In this document: in pieces, positions 27,314-36,637 of the stretch | How the letters are laid out: every line of letters begins with the position of its first letter | How positions within the stretch are numbered: the stretch's first letter is position 1 | Assembly (NCBI RefSeq): GCF_900107485.1 | Contig: NZ_FNQE01000024.1 | Coordinates: forward strand, 1 to 64,000 | Reading direction: 5' to 3' | Origin: Proteiniborus ethanoligenes | GTDB taxonomy: Bacteria > Bacillota > Clostridia > Tissierellales > Proteiniboraceae | DNA length: 64,000 nucleotides | Position numbers and translations under genes: made by a program | The notes under the pieces: generated by a model | Seen by the model: only the letters and a program-made list of their open reading frames with translations | Databases searched by the model: none | What the model was told of the DNA's origin: nothing

Positions 27314-28614
27314 AAAAAGTTGCTTTCCATACTCTTGGCTGCAAGGTAAATCAATACGAAACAGAAGCAATGGCTGAGCTTTTTAAGAAAAATGACTATA
27401 TCATAGTAGATGAAAATAATATTGCTGATGTTTATGTTATAAATACTTGTACTATTACTAATTTAGGTGATAGAAAATCAAGACAATTTATCAGACGGGC
27501 GAAAAATAAAAATACAGATGCGGTTATTGCTGTAGTAGGATGCTATGCACAAACATCTCCTGACGAGGTAATGAATATTGAAGAGGTTGATATCGTAATA
27601 GGAACTAAGGATAGAAATCGGATAGTAGAATTAACACAGCAAGTAGAAGAAGATAGAAAAAGGGTTAATATTGTAACTGATATTATGGATCAAAAAGAAT
27701 TTGAAGAGATGAATATTGAGGATATAGAAGGAAAAACTAGGGCTTTCCTTAAAATTCAAGAGGGCTGCAACCAATACTGTTCATATTGTATTATCCCATA
27801 TGCACGAGGTCCAATTAGAAGTAGAAAATTGGATAATATATTATTTGAAGTGAAAAAACTAGCTGATAAAGGATTTAAAGAAGTTGTATTAACAGGTATT
27901 CATGTTGCTTCATATGGTAAGGATACAGGACAAATGGAACTTATAGATGTTATTGAAAGAGTTCATGAAGTATCAGGAATTGAAAGAATTAGGTTAAGCT
28001 CAATAGAACCTACGATAATGACCAAAGCATTTATGGATAGACTAATTAAATTGCCTAAGGTCTGTGATCATTTTCACCTTTCACTACAAAGTGGTAGCGA
28101 TACTGTTCTGAAAAGAATGAACAGAAAATATACAACAGAGGAATATAAAAAAATCGTAGATTTAATAAAATCATATATGCCGAATGTGGGTATAACTACA
28201 GATATAATAGTGGGATTCCCAGGAGAAACTGAAGAAGAGTTCAACGCAACATGCAGATTTGTTGACGAAATAGGTTTTTCAAGAATACATGTATTTCCCT
28301 ACTCTCCAAGAAAAGGTACTCCAGCTTCAAAGTATAAAAACCAAGTAAACAGCGATGTAAAGCACTATAGAAGTAAAAAACTAATAGAGATAGGAGAAAA
28401 AAACACTAATGAATTTATTAGAAAATTCATAGGTAATACATTAGATGTGTTATTTGAAGAAGGGTCTAGGCTTAAACCAAAATTTATAGAAGGCTATACA
28501 ACAAATTATATTAGAGTTCTAGCTAAAGGACATAGTTCATTAGAAGGTAAAATATTAAAAGTAAGCTTAGAGGAAATAGAGGACGAAATTTTGATTGGTA
28601 ATATATTATATTAG
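27310..28614 (+). CDS. mtaB: tRNA t6A37 methylthiotransferase MtaB
   Basis: A radical-SAM enzyme that turns t6A at position 37 of ANN-decoding tRNAs into ms2t6A. The 434-residue protein has the N-terminal UPF0004 domain with three cysteines (LGCKVNQYE, NTCTITN, GCYAQ), the radical-SAM motif CNQYCSYC, and a C-terminal TRAM domain. The GCKVNQYETE start distinguishes MtaB from MiaB. It overlaps the rsmE stop. Confidence 0.95.
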   Translation: MKKVAFHTLGCKVNQYETEAMAELFKKNDYIIVDENNIADVYVINTCTITNLGDRKSRQFIRRAKNKNTDAVIAVVGCYAQTSPDEVMNIEEVDIVIGTKDRNRIVELTQQVEEDRKRVNIVTDIMDQKEFEEMNIEDIEGKTRAFLKIQEGCNQYCSYCIIPYARGPIRSRKLDNILFEVKKLADKGFKEVVLTGIHVASYGKDTGQMELIDVIERVHEVSGIERIRLSSIEPTIMTKAFMDRLIKLPKVCDHFHLSLQSGSDTVLKRMNRKYTTEEYKKIVDLIKSYMPNVGITTDIIVGFPGETEEEFNATCRFVDEIGFSRIHVFPYSPRKGTPASKYKNQVNSDVKHYRSKKLIEIGEKNTNEFIRKFIGNTLDVLFEEGSRLKPKFIEGYTTNYIRVLAKGHSSLEGKILKVSLEEIEDEILIGNILY

Positions 28615-28698
28615 TGAAGGATTTTTGTATATGTTTGTTGAATATTTATGTTAGTATATTATTAGTTTTGTTTAAACCGGATCAAGGAGGTGAATCGG

Positions 28699-29043
28699 GT
28701 GAGTGATTGTATATTTTGTAAAATCATAAATGGAGATATACCTGTAAACAAGGTTTATGAAGATGACAAAGTAATAGCATTTAACGATATAAACCCGCAA
28801 ACTCCTATTCACATATTAATAATACCTAAAGAGCATATACCTTCTACAAACCATATAGGTGAAAATAACGCATATATTCTAAGTCATATATTTATCGCAA
28901 TAAATAAAATTGCTAAAGAGAAGGATTTAGATAAACAAGGATATAGAATAGTAAATAACTGTGGAAAAGATGGTGGTCAAACAGTAGAGCATTTGCATTT
29001 TCACTTATTAGGAGGGAGACAATTACAATGGCCTCCAGGTTAA
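28699..29043 (+). CDS. HIT-family nucleotide phosphoramidase (HinT-like)
   Basis: HinT enzymes hydrolyse nucleoside phosphoramidates and adenylates. The 114-residue protein starts MSDCIFCKIINGDIP and ends with the histidine triad HLHFHLLGG and the RQLQWPPG tail, both typical. GTG at 28699 is 9 bases after AGGAGG; the GTG at 28690 abuts the ribosome site and is rejected. It precedes rpsU and yqeY, a common clostridial order. Confidence 0.95.
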   Translation: MSDCIFCKIINGDIPVNKVYEDDKVIAFNDINPQTPIHILIIPKEHIPSTNHIGENNAYILSHIFIAINKIAKEKDLDKQGYRIVNNCGKDGGQTVEHLHFHLLGGRQLQWPPG

Positions 29044-29051
29044 AATTAGAG

Positions 29052-29080
29052 TTGCATAATTTTGATATTTAATGTATAAT
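29052..29080 (+). promoter_or_regulatory. Promoter of rpsU-yqeY
   Basis: TTGCAT at 29052-29057, 17 bases, TATAAT at 29075-29080. It leaves a leader of about 70 bases before rpsU. Confidence 0.65.
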
Positions 29081-29156
29081 AATCTAGTGCCGAATTCCAC
29101 TTACTGCATATAGTATAGTAAAGACCTGTTGTAGTGGTTGAGGGGAGGGAGAACGA

Positions 29157-29339
29157 ATGTCAGAAATCAAGATTGGGGAAAACGAATCATTAGATAATGC
29201 TTTAAAAAGATTCAAAAGACAATGCGCTAGATCTGGCGTATTGGCAGAAGTTAGAAAAAGAGAGCATTATGAAAAACCAAGTGTAAGACGTAAGAAGAAA
29301 TCTGAGGCTGCAAGAAGAAAGAATACAAGATATAAATAA
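29157..29339 (+). CDS. rpsU: 30S ribosomal protein S21
   Basis: A small basic protein of the 30S platform, near the anti-Shine-Dalgarno end of 16S rRNA. It has 60 residues with the family core [23 protein letters not shown] cut short here to its key elements: the RFKRQ helix and the [14 protein letters not shown] basic stretch. Length is normal. A GGGAGGGAG site precedes the ATG, and yqeY follows after 13 bases. Confidence 0.96.
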   Translation: MSEIKIGENESLDNALKRFKRQCARSGVLAEVRKREHYEKPSVRRKKKSEAARRKNTRYK

Positions 29340-29352
29340 GAGGTGAAACATA

Positions 29353-29796
29353 ATGTCCCTAAAAATTAGATTAATGGATGATATGAAAAATTCCATGAAG
29401 AACAGGGATAAACTTAGAAAAGATGTTCTCACAATGGTAAGAGCAGCTATTAAACAAATAGAAGTTGATGAAAGAGTAGAGCTTGATGATGAGTCTATCA
29501 TTGATGTTATCTCAAAACAGGTTAAGCAGAAAAAAGATGCTATTGAAGACTTTAAAAGAGGCCAAAGGCAGGATTTAGTGGAATTGACAGAAAAAGAAAT
29601 CGATATATTATTAGAATACTTACCCAAACAATTGACTGAGTCAGAATTAGATGAAATAGTTAAAGCAGCCATTGACGAAACAGGAGCTAACTCCCTTAGA
29701 GATATGGGTAAAATAATGTCAAATGTAATGCCTAAAATAAAAGGTAGAGCAGATGGCAGTATGGTAAATAACATAGTAAAACAATATTTTAAATAG
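29353..29796 (+). CDS. yqeY: GatB/YqeY domain protein
   Basis: A 147-residue helical protein with the tRNA-binding-like YqeY fold that also forms the tail of GatB. The N-terminal helix (MSLKIRLMDDMKNSMKNRDK), the YLPKQLTESEL loop and the MGKIMSNVMPKIKGRADG end are family hallmarks. Its role is not settled; a link to tRNA or amidotransferase function is assumed from the fold. It is co-transcribed with rpsU and followed by a strong terminator. Confidence 0.93.
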   Translation: MSLKIRLMDDMKNSMKNRDKLRKDVLTMVRAAIKQIEVDERVELDDESIIDVISKQVKQKKDAIEDFKRGQRQDLVELTEKEIDILLEYLPKQLTESELDEIVKAAIDETGANSLRDMGKIMSNVMPKIKGRADGSMVNNIVKQYFK

Positions 29797-29799
29797 ATG

Positions 29800-29836
29800 A
29801 AAACCTGAACACAAAAGTGTTCAGGTTTTCTTTTTA
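29800..29836 (+). terminator. Terminator after rpsU-yqeY
   Basis: A 13-bp perfect stem (AAAACCTGAACAC with GTGTTCAGGTTTT) is followed by CTTTTTATT. Confidence 0.93.
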
Positions 29837-29931
29837 TTAGATTCTTAGGATTTACCATATTCTTAAGGTTGTTAAGCGTATAAAGAAATGTTATAATTTT
29901 TTAAATAATTCGAAAAATAGGGGGACAGGCT

Positions 29932-31020
29932 ATGATGAGGAAGGTATTTTTAAATTTAATATTGCTTATTATATTGTTTAATCTTCCCCCTATTTACCGT
30001 GATACTTATTCTCAACCTAAAACTATACTAAGAGTAATAAAAAAAAATGATGATTTTTTTATTAGAGTATTAACCCCCTTAAATATAAAGGAAATTAAGG
30101 TTGAAATCCTATCTGTTCAGGGTGCTAATAAAGCTATTATTTATAGAGAATACTTTGCTATAAGAGAATATTTTGGAAAAAAATACAATGAATTTGTTAT
30201 TTCAAGTAAAAAAAACAACATAGCTGATTCAGATGTTATAAAGGTTACAGCTAATATGAAGGTTGTAGATGAAAAGCAAATTTCAGAAATTCCTTATGAT
30301 ATAATTAAAATTAAGGATGATAAGGAAACTAGTCAAATAAGAGTAATGACTTATAACATACATCGAGGAAGAAATAAAATAGGCAACAGCAACATTAAAG
30401 ATATAGAGGATTTTGTACGGCACTATAATCCTGACATTGTAGGATTTCAGGAAGTTGACAAAAATGTTCTAAGAACTAATTTTGAAGATCAACTCAAATT
30501 GATTGCTGATAATCTTTCTATGTACTATTATTTTGGCTCTAACAAAAGCTTTTTAAAGGGAGAGTATGGGAATGGAATATTGAGCAAATATCCCATAGAA
30601 AACCCTGAGAATATTATTATGCAAGGTGGAGAGCCTAGGGGATTGCTGAAAACAACAATTTCAATAAATAAAGATAAGAAAATGACTGTTATGGTAACTC
30701 ATTTAGGATTAGATAATGAGGATAGACAAAAACAATTTAATACTATATTAGATTATATAAGTATTTATGAAGACAATTTAATACTTATTGGAGATTTTAA
30801 CGTAACTGACTTAGATAGAAATATTATTAGGATCCAGCATCAGTTTAATGATCTAGGAAGTAAAATAATGTATAGACACATGAATACATTAAATACCTTT
30901 AAGAATAAGAGCAGGGTAGATTATGTGTTCACAAATAAATCCATGAGAGTAAAGGAGTATAAAGTGGAAAAGGTTGAGTATTCTGATCATTTCCCAGTTA
31001 TTGTAGATATTGAATATTAA
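29932..31020 (+). CDS. Exported endonuclease/exonuclease/phosphatase-family protein
   Basis: The 362-residue protein has an N-terminal signal sequence (about 1-25), a beta-rich region of about 100 residues, and a C-terminal EEP-fold hydrolase domain. EEP motifs are RVMTYNIHRG, VGFQEVDKN, VMVTHLGLD, LIGDFNVTD and YSDHFPVI, which supply the metal site and the Asp-His pair. Members cleave nucleic acids, phosphoinositides or sphingomyelin; export suggests a nuclease or phospholipase outside the membrane, but the substrate cannot be told. It is flanked by terminators and stands alone. Confidence 0.88.
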   Translation: MMRKVFLNLILLIILFNLPPIYRDTYSQPKTILRVIKKNDDFFIRVLTPLNIKEIKVEILSVQGANKAIIYREYFAIREYFGKKYNEFVISSKKNNIADSDVIKVTANMKVVDEKQISEIPYDIIKIKDDKETSQIRVMTYNIHRGRNKIGNSNIKDIEDFVRHYNPDIVGFQEVDKNVLRTNFEDQLKLIADNLSMYYYFGSNKSFLKGEYGNGILSKYPIENPENIIMQGGEPRGLLKTTISINKDKKMTVMVTHLGLDNEDRQKQFNTILDYISIYEDNLILIGDFNVTDLDRNIIRIQHQFNDLGSKIMYRHMNTLNTFKNKSRVDYVFTNKSMRVKEYKVEKVEYSDHFPVIVDIEY

Positions 31021-31029
31021 ACAGATAGT

Positions 31030-31056
31030 AAAGTATGCTTACATGCATACTTTTTT
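31030..31056 (+). terminator. Terminator after the EEP-family gene
   Basis: AGTATGC and GCATACT form a stem with a short loop, followed by TTTTTT. Confidence 0.85.
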
Positions 31057-31082
31057 GTGTTAAAGGTTTTACACTAGGTTAA

Positions 31083-31111
31083 GAATACAAATATTAATAA
31101 ATGCATAGATT
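31083..31111 (+). promoter_or_regulatory. Possible sigma-E-type promoter of yqfCD
   Basis: CATAGATT at 31104-31111 matches six of eight positions of the mother-cell sigma-E -10 (CATACAMT), 13 bases after GAATACAA. The -35 part is weak. yqfC and yqfD are sigma-E genes in Bacillus, which makes the reading plausible. Confidence 0.4.
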
Positions 31112-31126
31112 TATATATGGAGGAGG

Positions 31127-31411
31127 ATGATGTTGAAAAGAAAAATAAACGAGCTAAAATCCAATGTTTCCGAAATACTTGAACTACCTAAGGATATAAC
31201 TCTAGACTTGCCTAAAATAACAATGATAGGAAATATACAGCTATATATTGAAAATCATAAAGGAATTATTGAATATGGAAGCACTAGAATTAGAATAAAT
31301 ACTAATGGCGGAATTATTAGAATAATTGGGAAAAAAATGATAATAAAGACTATAATTACTGAAGAAATTATTATTTATGGAGAAATAGAAGCCGTAGAAT
31401 TTGCACAATAG
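31127..31411 (+). CDS. yqfC: Sporulation protein YqfC
   Basis: A 94-residue protein of the YabP/YqfC family, with the ELPKDITLDLPKITMIGN strand region and a C-terminal YGEIEAVEFA end. In Bacillus it is made in the mother cell and is needed for efficient sporulation; its molecular role is unknown. The AGGAGG site lies directly before ATG 31127 and ATG 31130, and TTG 31133 is also possible. yqfD follows after 11 bases. Confidence 0.92.
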   Translation: MMLKRKINELKSNVSEILELPKDITLDLPKITMIGNIQLYIENHKGIIEYGSTRIRINTNGGIIRIIGKKMIIKTIITEEIIIYGEIEAVEFAQ

Positions 31412-31422
31412 GAGGGGATTCA

Positions 31423-32628
31423 TTGTTAATTATTCGCATATGGAATTATTTCCGTGGATATGTTATTATAAAAATTGAGGGACTTACTCTTGAAAAGTTC
31501 ATTAATCTTGCAATAGCTAAGAATATTCTATTGTGGGACATAACAAGAATAGATTATACTACTTTAAAAGCGAAAGTAAGTATACCAGGCTTTAAAGCTT
31601 TAAAAGATGTAGTGCAAAAAGTGGGCTGTAGGGTAAGTATTATCGAAAAAAAAGGCTATCCTTTTTTTATTAGTAAATTTAAATATAGAAAAATGCTTGG
31701 TATAGGCTTAGTATTATCAATTATAGTAGTTATTTTTTTTACTTCTTTTATATGGTCAATTGAAATCGTTGGAAATGAGAGAATAAAAGACGATGAAATA
31801 ACAAAGATTTTATTATCAATGAAAATAAAAGAAGGTGCAAGAAAGAGTGTAGTAGCCAAGTCAGAAATCAGTAATATGCTGCTGTTAAAAATACAAGACC
31901 TATCATATGCAAGCGTTGAAATACATGGTACTAGAATGATGGTAGAGGTTAGAGAAAGAAATCTAGGACCGGAGGAAATAAAGGAAGATATACCCTGCAA
32001 TATTATTGCTTCTAAAAAAGCAGTTATAGAAAAAATAATAGTAAAAAGGGGAAAAGCCATAGTTAGAGAAGGAGAGGTTGTAAAAGAAGGTGATGTTTTA
32101 ATATCAGGGACTATAAATGATGAGAGGATGGAATCACCTCTTTTAGTCCATTCAGAGGGTAGTGTTATAGCCAAAACTTGGTATAAAGAAATAATAGAAG
32201 AGCCAATAATAAAATCAATAAACGAGGAAACAGGCAAAACATTTATTACAAGAGAGATAAAAATTGGAGACAAAATAATAGGATTAATGAGTGGAGAAAT
32301 ACCTTTTAAAAATTACATAGAAGAGAAAAAAGTTAAAGAAATTGGGGATTTAGGTATAATAAAGCTTCCTTTATCTGTTACACAGCATGTTTTTAAGGAA
32401 GTTAAAGTTATAAATATAAAGCAAGATATAGATGCTTTAAAAAAGACAATAGCTGTGAGAGGAACACAACAATTAATGAAAAAGTTGTCTAAAGAATCAA
32501 GTGTGATCTCAAAGGACGTAAGGTATAGTATAGAAGATAATATATTAATTACAGAAGTCATTATTGAAGTTAATGAGGATATTGGAATTAAAGAAAGAAT
32601 AACTACTTTAGAAAATCAGGAGGACTAA
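31423..32628 (+). CDS. yqfD: Sporulation protein YqfD
   Basis: A 401-residue membrane protein with the YqfD N-terminus (LLIIRIWNYFRGYVIIKIEG-type), one central span (about 94-113, GIGLVLSIIVVIFFTSFIWS) and a large external domain resembling SpoIVB- or FtsQ-like POTRA and lipoyl-like segments. It starts with TTG after GGAGGGG. It pairs with yqfC in spore formers and is expected in the mother-cell envelope at the forespore interface. It ends 3 bases before the phoH start. Confidence 0.92.
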   Translation: MLIIRIWNYFRGYVIIKIEGLTLEKFINLAIAKNILLWDITRIDYTTLKAKVSIPGFKALKDVVQKVGCRVSIIEKKGYPFFISKFKYRKMLGIGLVLSIIVVIFFTSFIWSIEIVGNERIKDDEITKILLSMKIKEGARKSVVAKSEISNMLLLKIQDLSYASVEIHGTRMMVEVRERNLGPEEIKEDIPCNIIASKKAVIEKIIVKRGKAIVREGEVVKEGDVLISGTINDERMESPLLVHSEGSVIAKTWYKEIIEEPIIKSINEETGKTFITREIKIGDKIIGLMSGEIPFKNYIEEKKVKEIGDLGIIKLPLSVTQHVFKEVKVINIKQDIDALKKTIAVRGTQQLMKKLSKESSVISKDVRYSIEDNILITEVIIEVNEDIGIKERITTLENQED

Positions 32629-32630
32629 TA

Positions 32631-33611
32631 TTGGAAAGAGAGATACAGGAGAGAAGAGTAGATATATCTAATAGTAATTATATTTCAGAGCTCTTCGGGA
32701 AATTTGACGAAAATATAAAATTAATTGAGAAGGAATTCAACGTAGATATTGTTTCAAGAGAGGGAGAAATTAAAATTATAGGTGAAGAGCCTTATATTTC
32801 TCTTACAGAAAAGCTAATAAATAGTCTTACTGAAATAATTATGAAACAAGGAAGGCTAACTAAACAAGAAATAATATATACAATAGGGCTTCTTTTAGAA
32901 GGCCAGGAAGATACTTTAAAAGAGCTATTGAATCAAACACTTTGTATTACTGCTTCTGGGAAATCTATTAAACCTAAAACCATTGGCCAAAAATTGTATG
33001 TAAACTCTATTAAGACAAACGATATAGTATTTGGTATAGGCCCTGCTGGTACAGGAAAAACCTATTTAGCAATGGCAATGGCAATAACAGCATTTAAAAA
33101 TAAGGAAGTAAATAGAATAATTCTAACTAGACCTGCTGTAGAAGCCGGTGAAAGTCTTGGATTTCTACCTGGAGACTTGCAAGAAAAGGTAGATCCATAT
33201 CTAAGACCACTTTACGATGCTTTGTATGATATATTAGGGCCAGAAACCTATTCTAAATACATGGAAAGAGGGCTTATAGAAGTTGCACCTTTAGCTTATA
33301 TGAGAGGTAGAACATTAGATTCTTCATTTGTTATATTAGATGAAGCACAAAACACTACCAATGAGCAAATGAAAATGTTTCTTACAAGATTGGGTTTTGG
33401 CTCAAAAGCCATAATAACAGGAGATATAACTCAAATTGACTTGCCCAAAGGTCGAAGCTCTGGTCTAAAGCAGGTAGCAGATATACTAAAAGATATAAAA
33501 GGAATAGAATTTGTATACCTAACTAAGAAGGACGTTGTAAGGCATCAGCTTGTGCAAAGGATAATTGAAGCTTATGATATATTTGAGAATAAAGCTGATA
33601 CCCAAAATTAA
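32631..33611 (+). CDS. phoH: PhoH-family ATPase
   Basis: A 326-residue protein with an N-terminal KH-like region and a C-terminal P-loop domain: Walker A GPAGTGKTYLA and Walker B FVILDEAQNTT, then SKAIITGDITQIDLP. PhoH (YbeZ type) works with YbeY and Era in 16S rRNA maturation, which fits the neighbours ybeY and era. It starts with TTG 8 bases after GGAGG, immediately after yqfD, so it is read with the sporulation genes or has an internal promoter. Confidence 0.95.
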   Translation: MEREIQERRVDISNSNYISELFGKFDENIKLIEKEFNVDIVSREGEIKIIGEEPYISLTEKLINSLTEIIMKQGRLTKQEIIYTIGLLLEGQEDTLKELLNQTLCITASGKSIKPKTIGQKLYVNSIKTNDIVFGIGPAGTGKTYLAMAMAITAFKNKEVNRIILTRPAVEAGESLGFLPGDLQEKVDPYLRPLYDALYDILGPETYSKYMERGLIEVAPLAYMRGRTLDSSFVILDEAQNTTNEQMKMFLTRLGFGSKAIITGDITQIDLPKGRSSGLKQVADILKDIKGIEFVYLTKKDVVRHQLVQRIIEAYDIFENKADTQN

Positions 33612-33633
33612 TTAGATTTAGGGAGGGAAACCT

Positions 33634-35730
33634 ATGGTTTCTTCTAAAAAAAATACGGACAAGCCATCACAAAATAAAATATTAGCATTTTTTAAAAAAA
33701 ATCTAATAAAGCAAATATTTATTATGATTTTAACTACTATAGTCTTATACTTTATTATTGGAGATAGCATGGCCCCTGAAAGAATTTCAATCAAAATAGG
33801 AGACTTTGCTCCAGATGATATAAGGGCCACAAAAGAAATAGTAGATGAAAAAACTACTGAAAAGCTTAGACAAGAAGCTATGAAGAGAGTTGAACCAAGA
33901 CATAGGATTGATACATTTGTACAAGTAATGATAAAAAATGATATAAATAAATTTTTTAGTCATTTAAAGGAAATAAAAAATGTAGAAGAGGGGACTTATG
34001 CTGATAAAATAGAAATACTTTCACAAGTATCGAATTTAAGCCTAAGCTCTGAAGACTATAGAATAGCTCTTACTATGGGGGATGAAGACATCTCCACCTT
34101 GGAAAACAACATATACGATATAATAAGTCAAGTTATGAATATAGGAATAAAAGAAGAGGAACTGGAGTATGAAAAACAGAATATAACAAGAAATTTTGAA
34201 GAGCTAGAGCATCTACCTGCTAATGCAAAAATTTTAGGCATAAGTATTATTAATAAGGTGCTTAAACCTAACAGATTTTTAGATGTGGAGACTACTTTAG
34301 AAAAAAGGAAAGAAGCAGCTGACCAAATTGAGCCTGTAATAATAAAAGAAGGACAGATTATTGTTGAAAAGAAACAATTAGTAGATGATAGGATTTATTC
34401 ACTAGTTAAAAAGACAGGGCTATTAAAAGAAATAGAGGGACCTGATTATAAGCTTATTGCGGGAACCATTATAATAATTCTACTGTTAGAAGGCATAATA
34501 ATAACCTATTTATTCTTATTTGATAAAAAGGTTTTTTATGATACAAAACTATTACTAGTATTGGCAATTATTATTTTATCAACAATTGCCATATCTAAAG
34601 GGATTCATAGAATATCTGGCTATTTAATGCCGATTTCATTTGCAACTATGCTCATATCTATTTTAATCAATCCTAAGCTAGCAATATTGGTAAATGTAGT
34701 TATTTCTGTTCTAATTAGTGCAGTAACAGGAAATGATATAAACATAATGAGCATCCTTATTATAGGAGGTACAGTAGGAGCTTTCGCAATAACTAATACT
34801 TATCAGAGATATAATATACTTTTAACTGGATTATTAGTGAGTTTGGTTAATATATTTATAATAACATCCTTTGGATTACTAAACGGTACGGAATTTAGAG
34901 ATATTTTGTTTACATGTGTTTATGGTGCAATAAACGGTCTATTTAGTTCAGTGCTTACTATAGGCTCTTTACCTTTATGGGAAAGTTTATTTGGTATACT
35001 AACCCCATTAAAGCTACTAGAATTATCTAATCCTAATCAACCATTACTTAAGAGATTATTATTAGAAACACCCGGCACTTACCACCACAGCATAATGGTT
35101 GGGAACCTAAGCGAGGCTGCTGCTGAAGCAGTTGAAGGTAACCCATTAATAGCTAGAGTTGGGGCTTACTATCATGATGTAGGCAAGTTAAAAAGACCTT
35201 TCTTTTTTAAAGAAAATCAGTTTAATGGAGAAAATCCCCATGATAAAATTAATCCTAGCTTAAGCACACTAATTATTACAAATCATACAAAGGATGGAGA
35301 AGAACTGGCTCAAAAGCACAAACTCCCTACTACTATAAAAGATATTATTAAGCAGCATCATGGTGAAACATTAGTGGCTTATTTTTATCACAAAGCATTA
35401 AGTGGTGAAAATGGAAACAACATAAAAGCAGAAAACTTTAGATATAATGGACCAAAACCCCAAACTAAAGAGGCTGCCATTGTTATGCTAGCTGATTCGG
35501 TAGAAGCAGCATCTAGGGCTATGCCTGATCCTACGAAAGGTAAAATTGAAGGATTAGTGAGACAAATATTAAAAGATAAGCTAAATGATGGACAGCTTGA
35601 TGAGTGTGGTTTAACATTAAAGGATTTAAATACTATAGCCAACTCCTTTGTAAAGGTTTTGTTAGGAATTTTTCATGAAAGAATTGAATACCCAAGATTA
35701 GATTTAGCTGAGCTGAAGGGAGATAAATAA
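33634..35730 (+). CDS. pgpH: 7TM-HD cyclic-di-AMP phosphodiesterase (PgpH-like)
   Basis: The 698-residue membrane enzyme has one N-terminal span, a 7TMR-HDED extracellular region (about 50-270), seven membrane spans (about 275-460) and a cytoplasmic HD domain with YHHSIMVGNL, YYHDVGKL and a later HH pair (KQHHG). The HD domain hydrolyses c-di-AMP to pApA in Listeria and Bacillus relatives. It sits between phoH and ybeY, its standard place. Confidence 0.94.
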   Translation: MVSSKKNTDKPSQNKILAFFKKNLIKQIFIMILTTIVLYFIIGDSMAPERISIKIGDFAPDDIRATKEIVDEKTTEKLRQEAMKRVEPRHRIDTFVQVMIKNDINKFFSHLKEIKNVEEGTYADKIEILSQVSNLSLSSEDYRIALTMGDEDISTLENNIYDIISQVMNIGIKEEELEYEKQNITRNFEELEHLPANAKILGISIINKVLKPNRFLDVETTLEKRKEAADQIEPVIIKEGQIIVEKKQLVDDRIYSLVKKTGLLKEIEGPDYKLIAGTIIIILLLEGIIITYLFLFDKKVFYDTKLLLVLAIIILSTIAISKGIHRISGYLMPISFATMLISILINPKLAILVNVVISVLISAVTGNDINIMSILIIGGTVGAFAITNTYQRYNILLTGLLVSLVNIFIITSFGLLNGTEFRDILFTCVYGAINGLFSSVLTIGSLPLWESLFGILTPLKLLELSNPNQPLLKRLLLETPGTYHHSIMVGNLSEAAAEAVEGNPLIARVGAYYHDVGKLKRPFFFKENQFNGENPHDKINPSLSTLIITNHTKDGEELAQKHKLPTTIKDIIKQHHGETLVAYFYHKALSGENGNNIKAENFRYNGPKPQTKEAAIVMLADSVEAASRAMPDPTKGKIEGLVRQILKDKLNDGQLDECGLTLKDLNTIANSFVKVLLGIFHERIEYPRLDLAELKGDK

Positions 35731-36189
35731 ATGGAGATAATAATTGATAATGTGCAGGATAAGTATCAAATAGATGAATCTATTAATGACCTGATTGAAA
35801 AAGTTATATTGGAATGTTTAATACTAGAGAATAAAGGGACAGATTATGAAATAAGCGTATCCTTTGTGGATGATGAAAATATTAGAGAGCTTAATCGAGA
35901 TTATAGAGGTGTAGATAGAGCTACAGATGTCCTATCCTTTCCTCTTGATGAAGACGAATTTCAAATTCCAGAGGATAATATTCTTCTTGGTGATATAGTA
36001 ATTTCAGTAGAGACAGCGAAAAGACAATCTGAAGAATATGGTCATTCTTTAGAAAGAGAGATTGCATATCTTACAGCACACAGTATGTTCCATTTGTTTG
36101 GATATGACCATATGGACGAGAAAGATAAGAAAATCATGAGAGACAAGGAAAAAAATGTTATGAAGTCACTTGGTATTTTCAAAAAATAA
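35731..36189 (+). CDS. ybeY: Endoribonuclease YbeY (16S rRNA maturation)
   Basis: A zinc-dependent endonuclease for 3' maturation of 16S rRNA and ribosome quality control. The 152-residue protein has RGVDRATDVLSFPL and the metal site HSMFHLFGYDH, close to the usual HGxLHLxGYDH with Gly changed to Ser. It starts one base after the pgpH stop. It lies in the phoH-pgpH-ybeY-dgkA-cdd-era order. Confidence 0.96.
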   Translation: MEIIIDNVQDKYQIDESINDLIEKVILECLILENKGTDYEISVSFVDDENIRELNRDYRGVDRATDVLSFPLDEDEFQIPEDNILLGDIVISVETAKRQSEEYGHSLEREIAYLTAHSMFHLFGYDHMDEKDKKIMRDKEKNVMKSLGIFKK

Positions 36190-36209
36190 TTTTAATATTA
36201 GGTGCTACT

Positions 36210-36575
36210 ATGAAAGTAAGAAAATTAATCCATAGCTTCAAATATGCAATATCTGGGATAATATATACATTAAAAACTCAAAGGAATATGAGAATACATT
36301 GTATTGTTGCTGTGTTAATATTAATTATAAGTTTACTGCTCAAATTTAATAGATTTGAATTATTAATATTATGTTTTTCTATTTCTTTAGTAATTGTTAC
36401 TGAAATGATTAATACAGCAATAGAAAAGTCAATAGATATATACACAAAGGAATATCATCCTTTGGCCGAAACAGCTAAAAATGTAGCTGCAGGTGCTGTG
36501 CTAATTTCTGCAATCAATGCTGTAATTGTAGCATATTTGCTTTTTTTTGATAGGATAACACAATATATCTTTTAG
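36210..36575 (+). CDS. dgkA: Undecaprenol kinase (DgkA family)
   Basis: A small integral membrane lipid kinase. The 121-residue protein has three spans and the family motif EMINTAIEKSIDIYT with NVAAGAVLI downstream. In Gram-positive bacteria this type phosphorylates undecaprenol for cell-wall carrier recycling rather than diacylglycerol. The gene follows ybeY by 20 bases. Confidence 0.94.
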   Translation: MKVRKLIHSFKYAISGIIYTLKTQRNMRIHCIVAVLILIISLLLKFNRFELLILCFSISLVIVTEMINTAIEKSIDIYTKEYHPLAETAKNVAAGAVLISAINAVIVAYLLFFDRITQYIF

Positions 36576-36637
36576 CTTTAAGCATTGAGTATGATATTTA
36601 ACATCATAAATATAAACATACAATAGGGGGCATCCAT

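Noticed and set aside
29202-29858. 218-residue open frame on the - strand
   Set aside because: It spans the opposite strand of rpsU and yqeY and their terminator, both of which are certain genes.
31656-32273. 205-residue open frame on the - strand
   Set aside because: It is the antisense shadow of yqfD.
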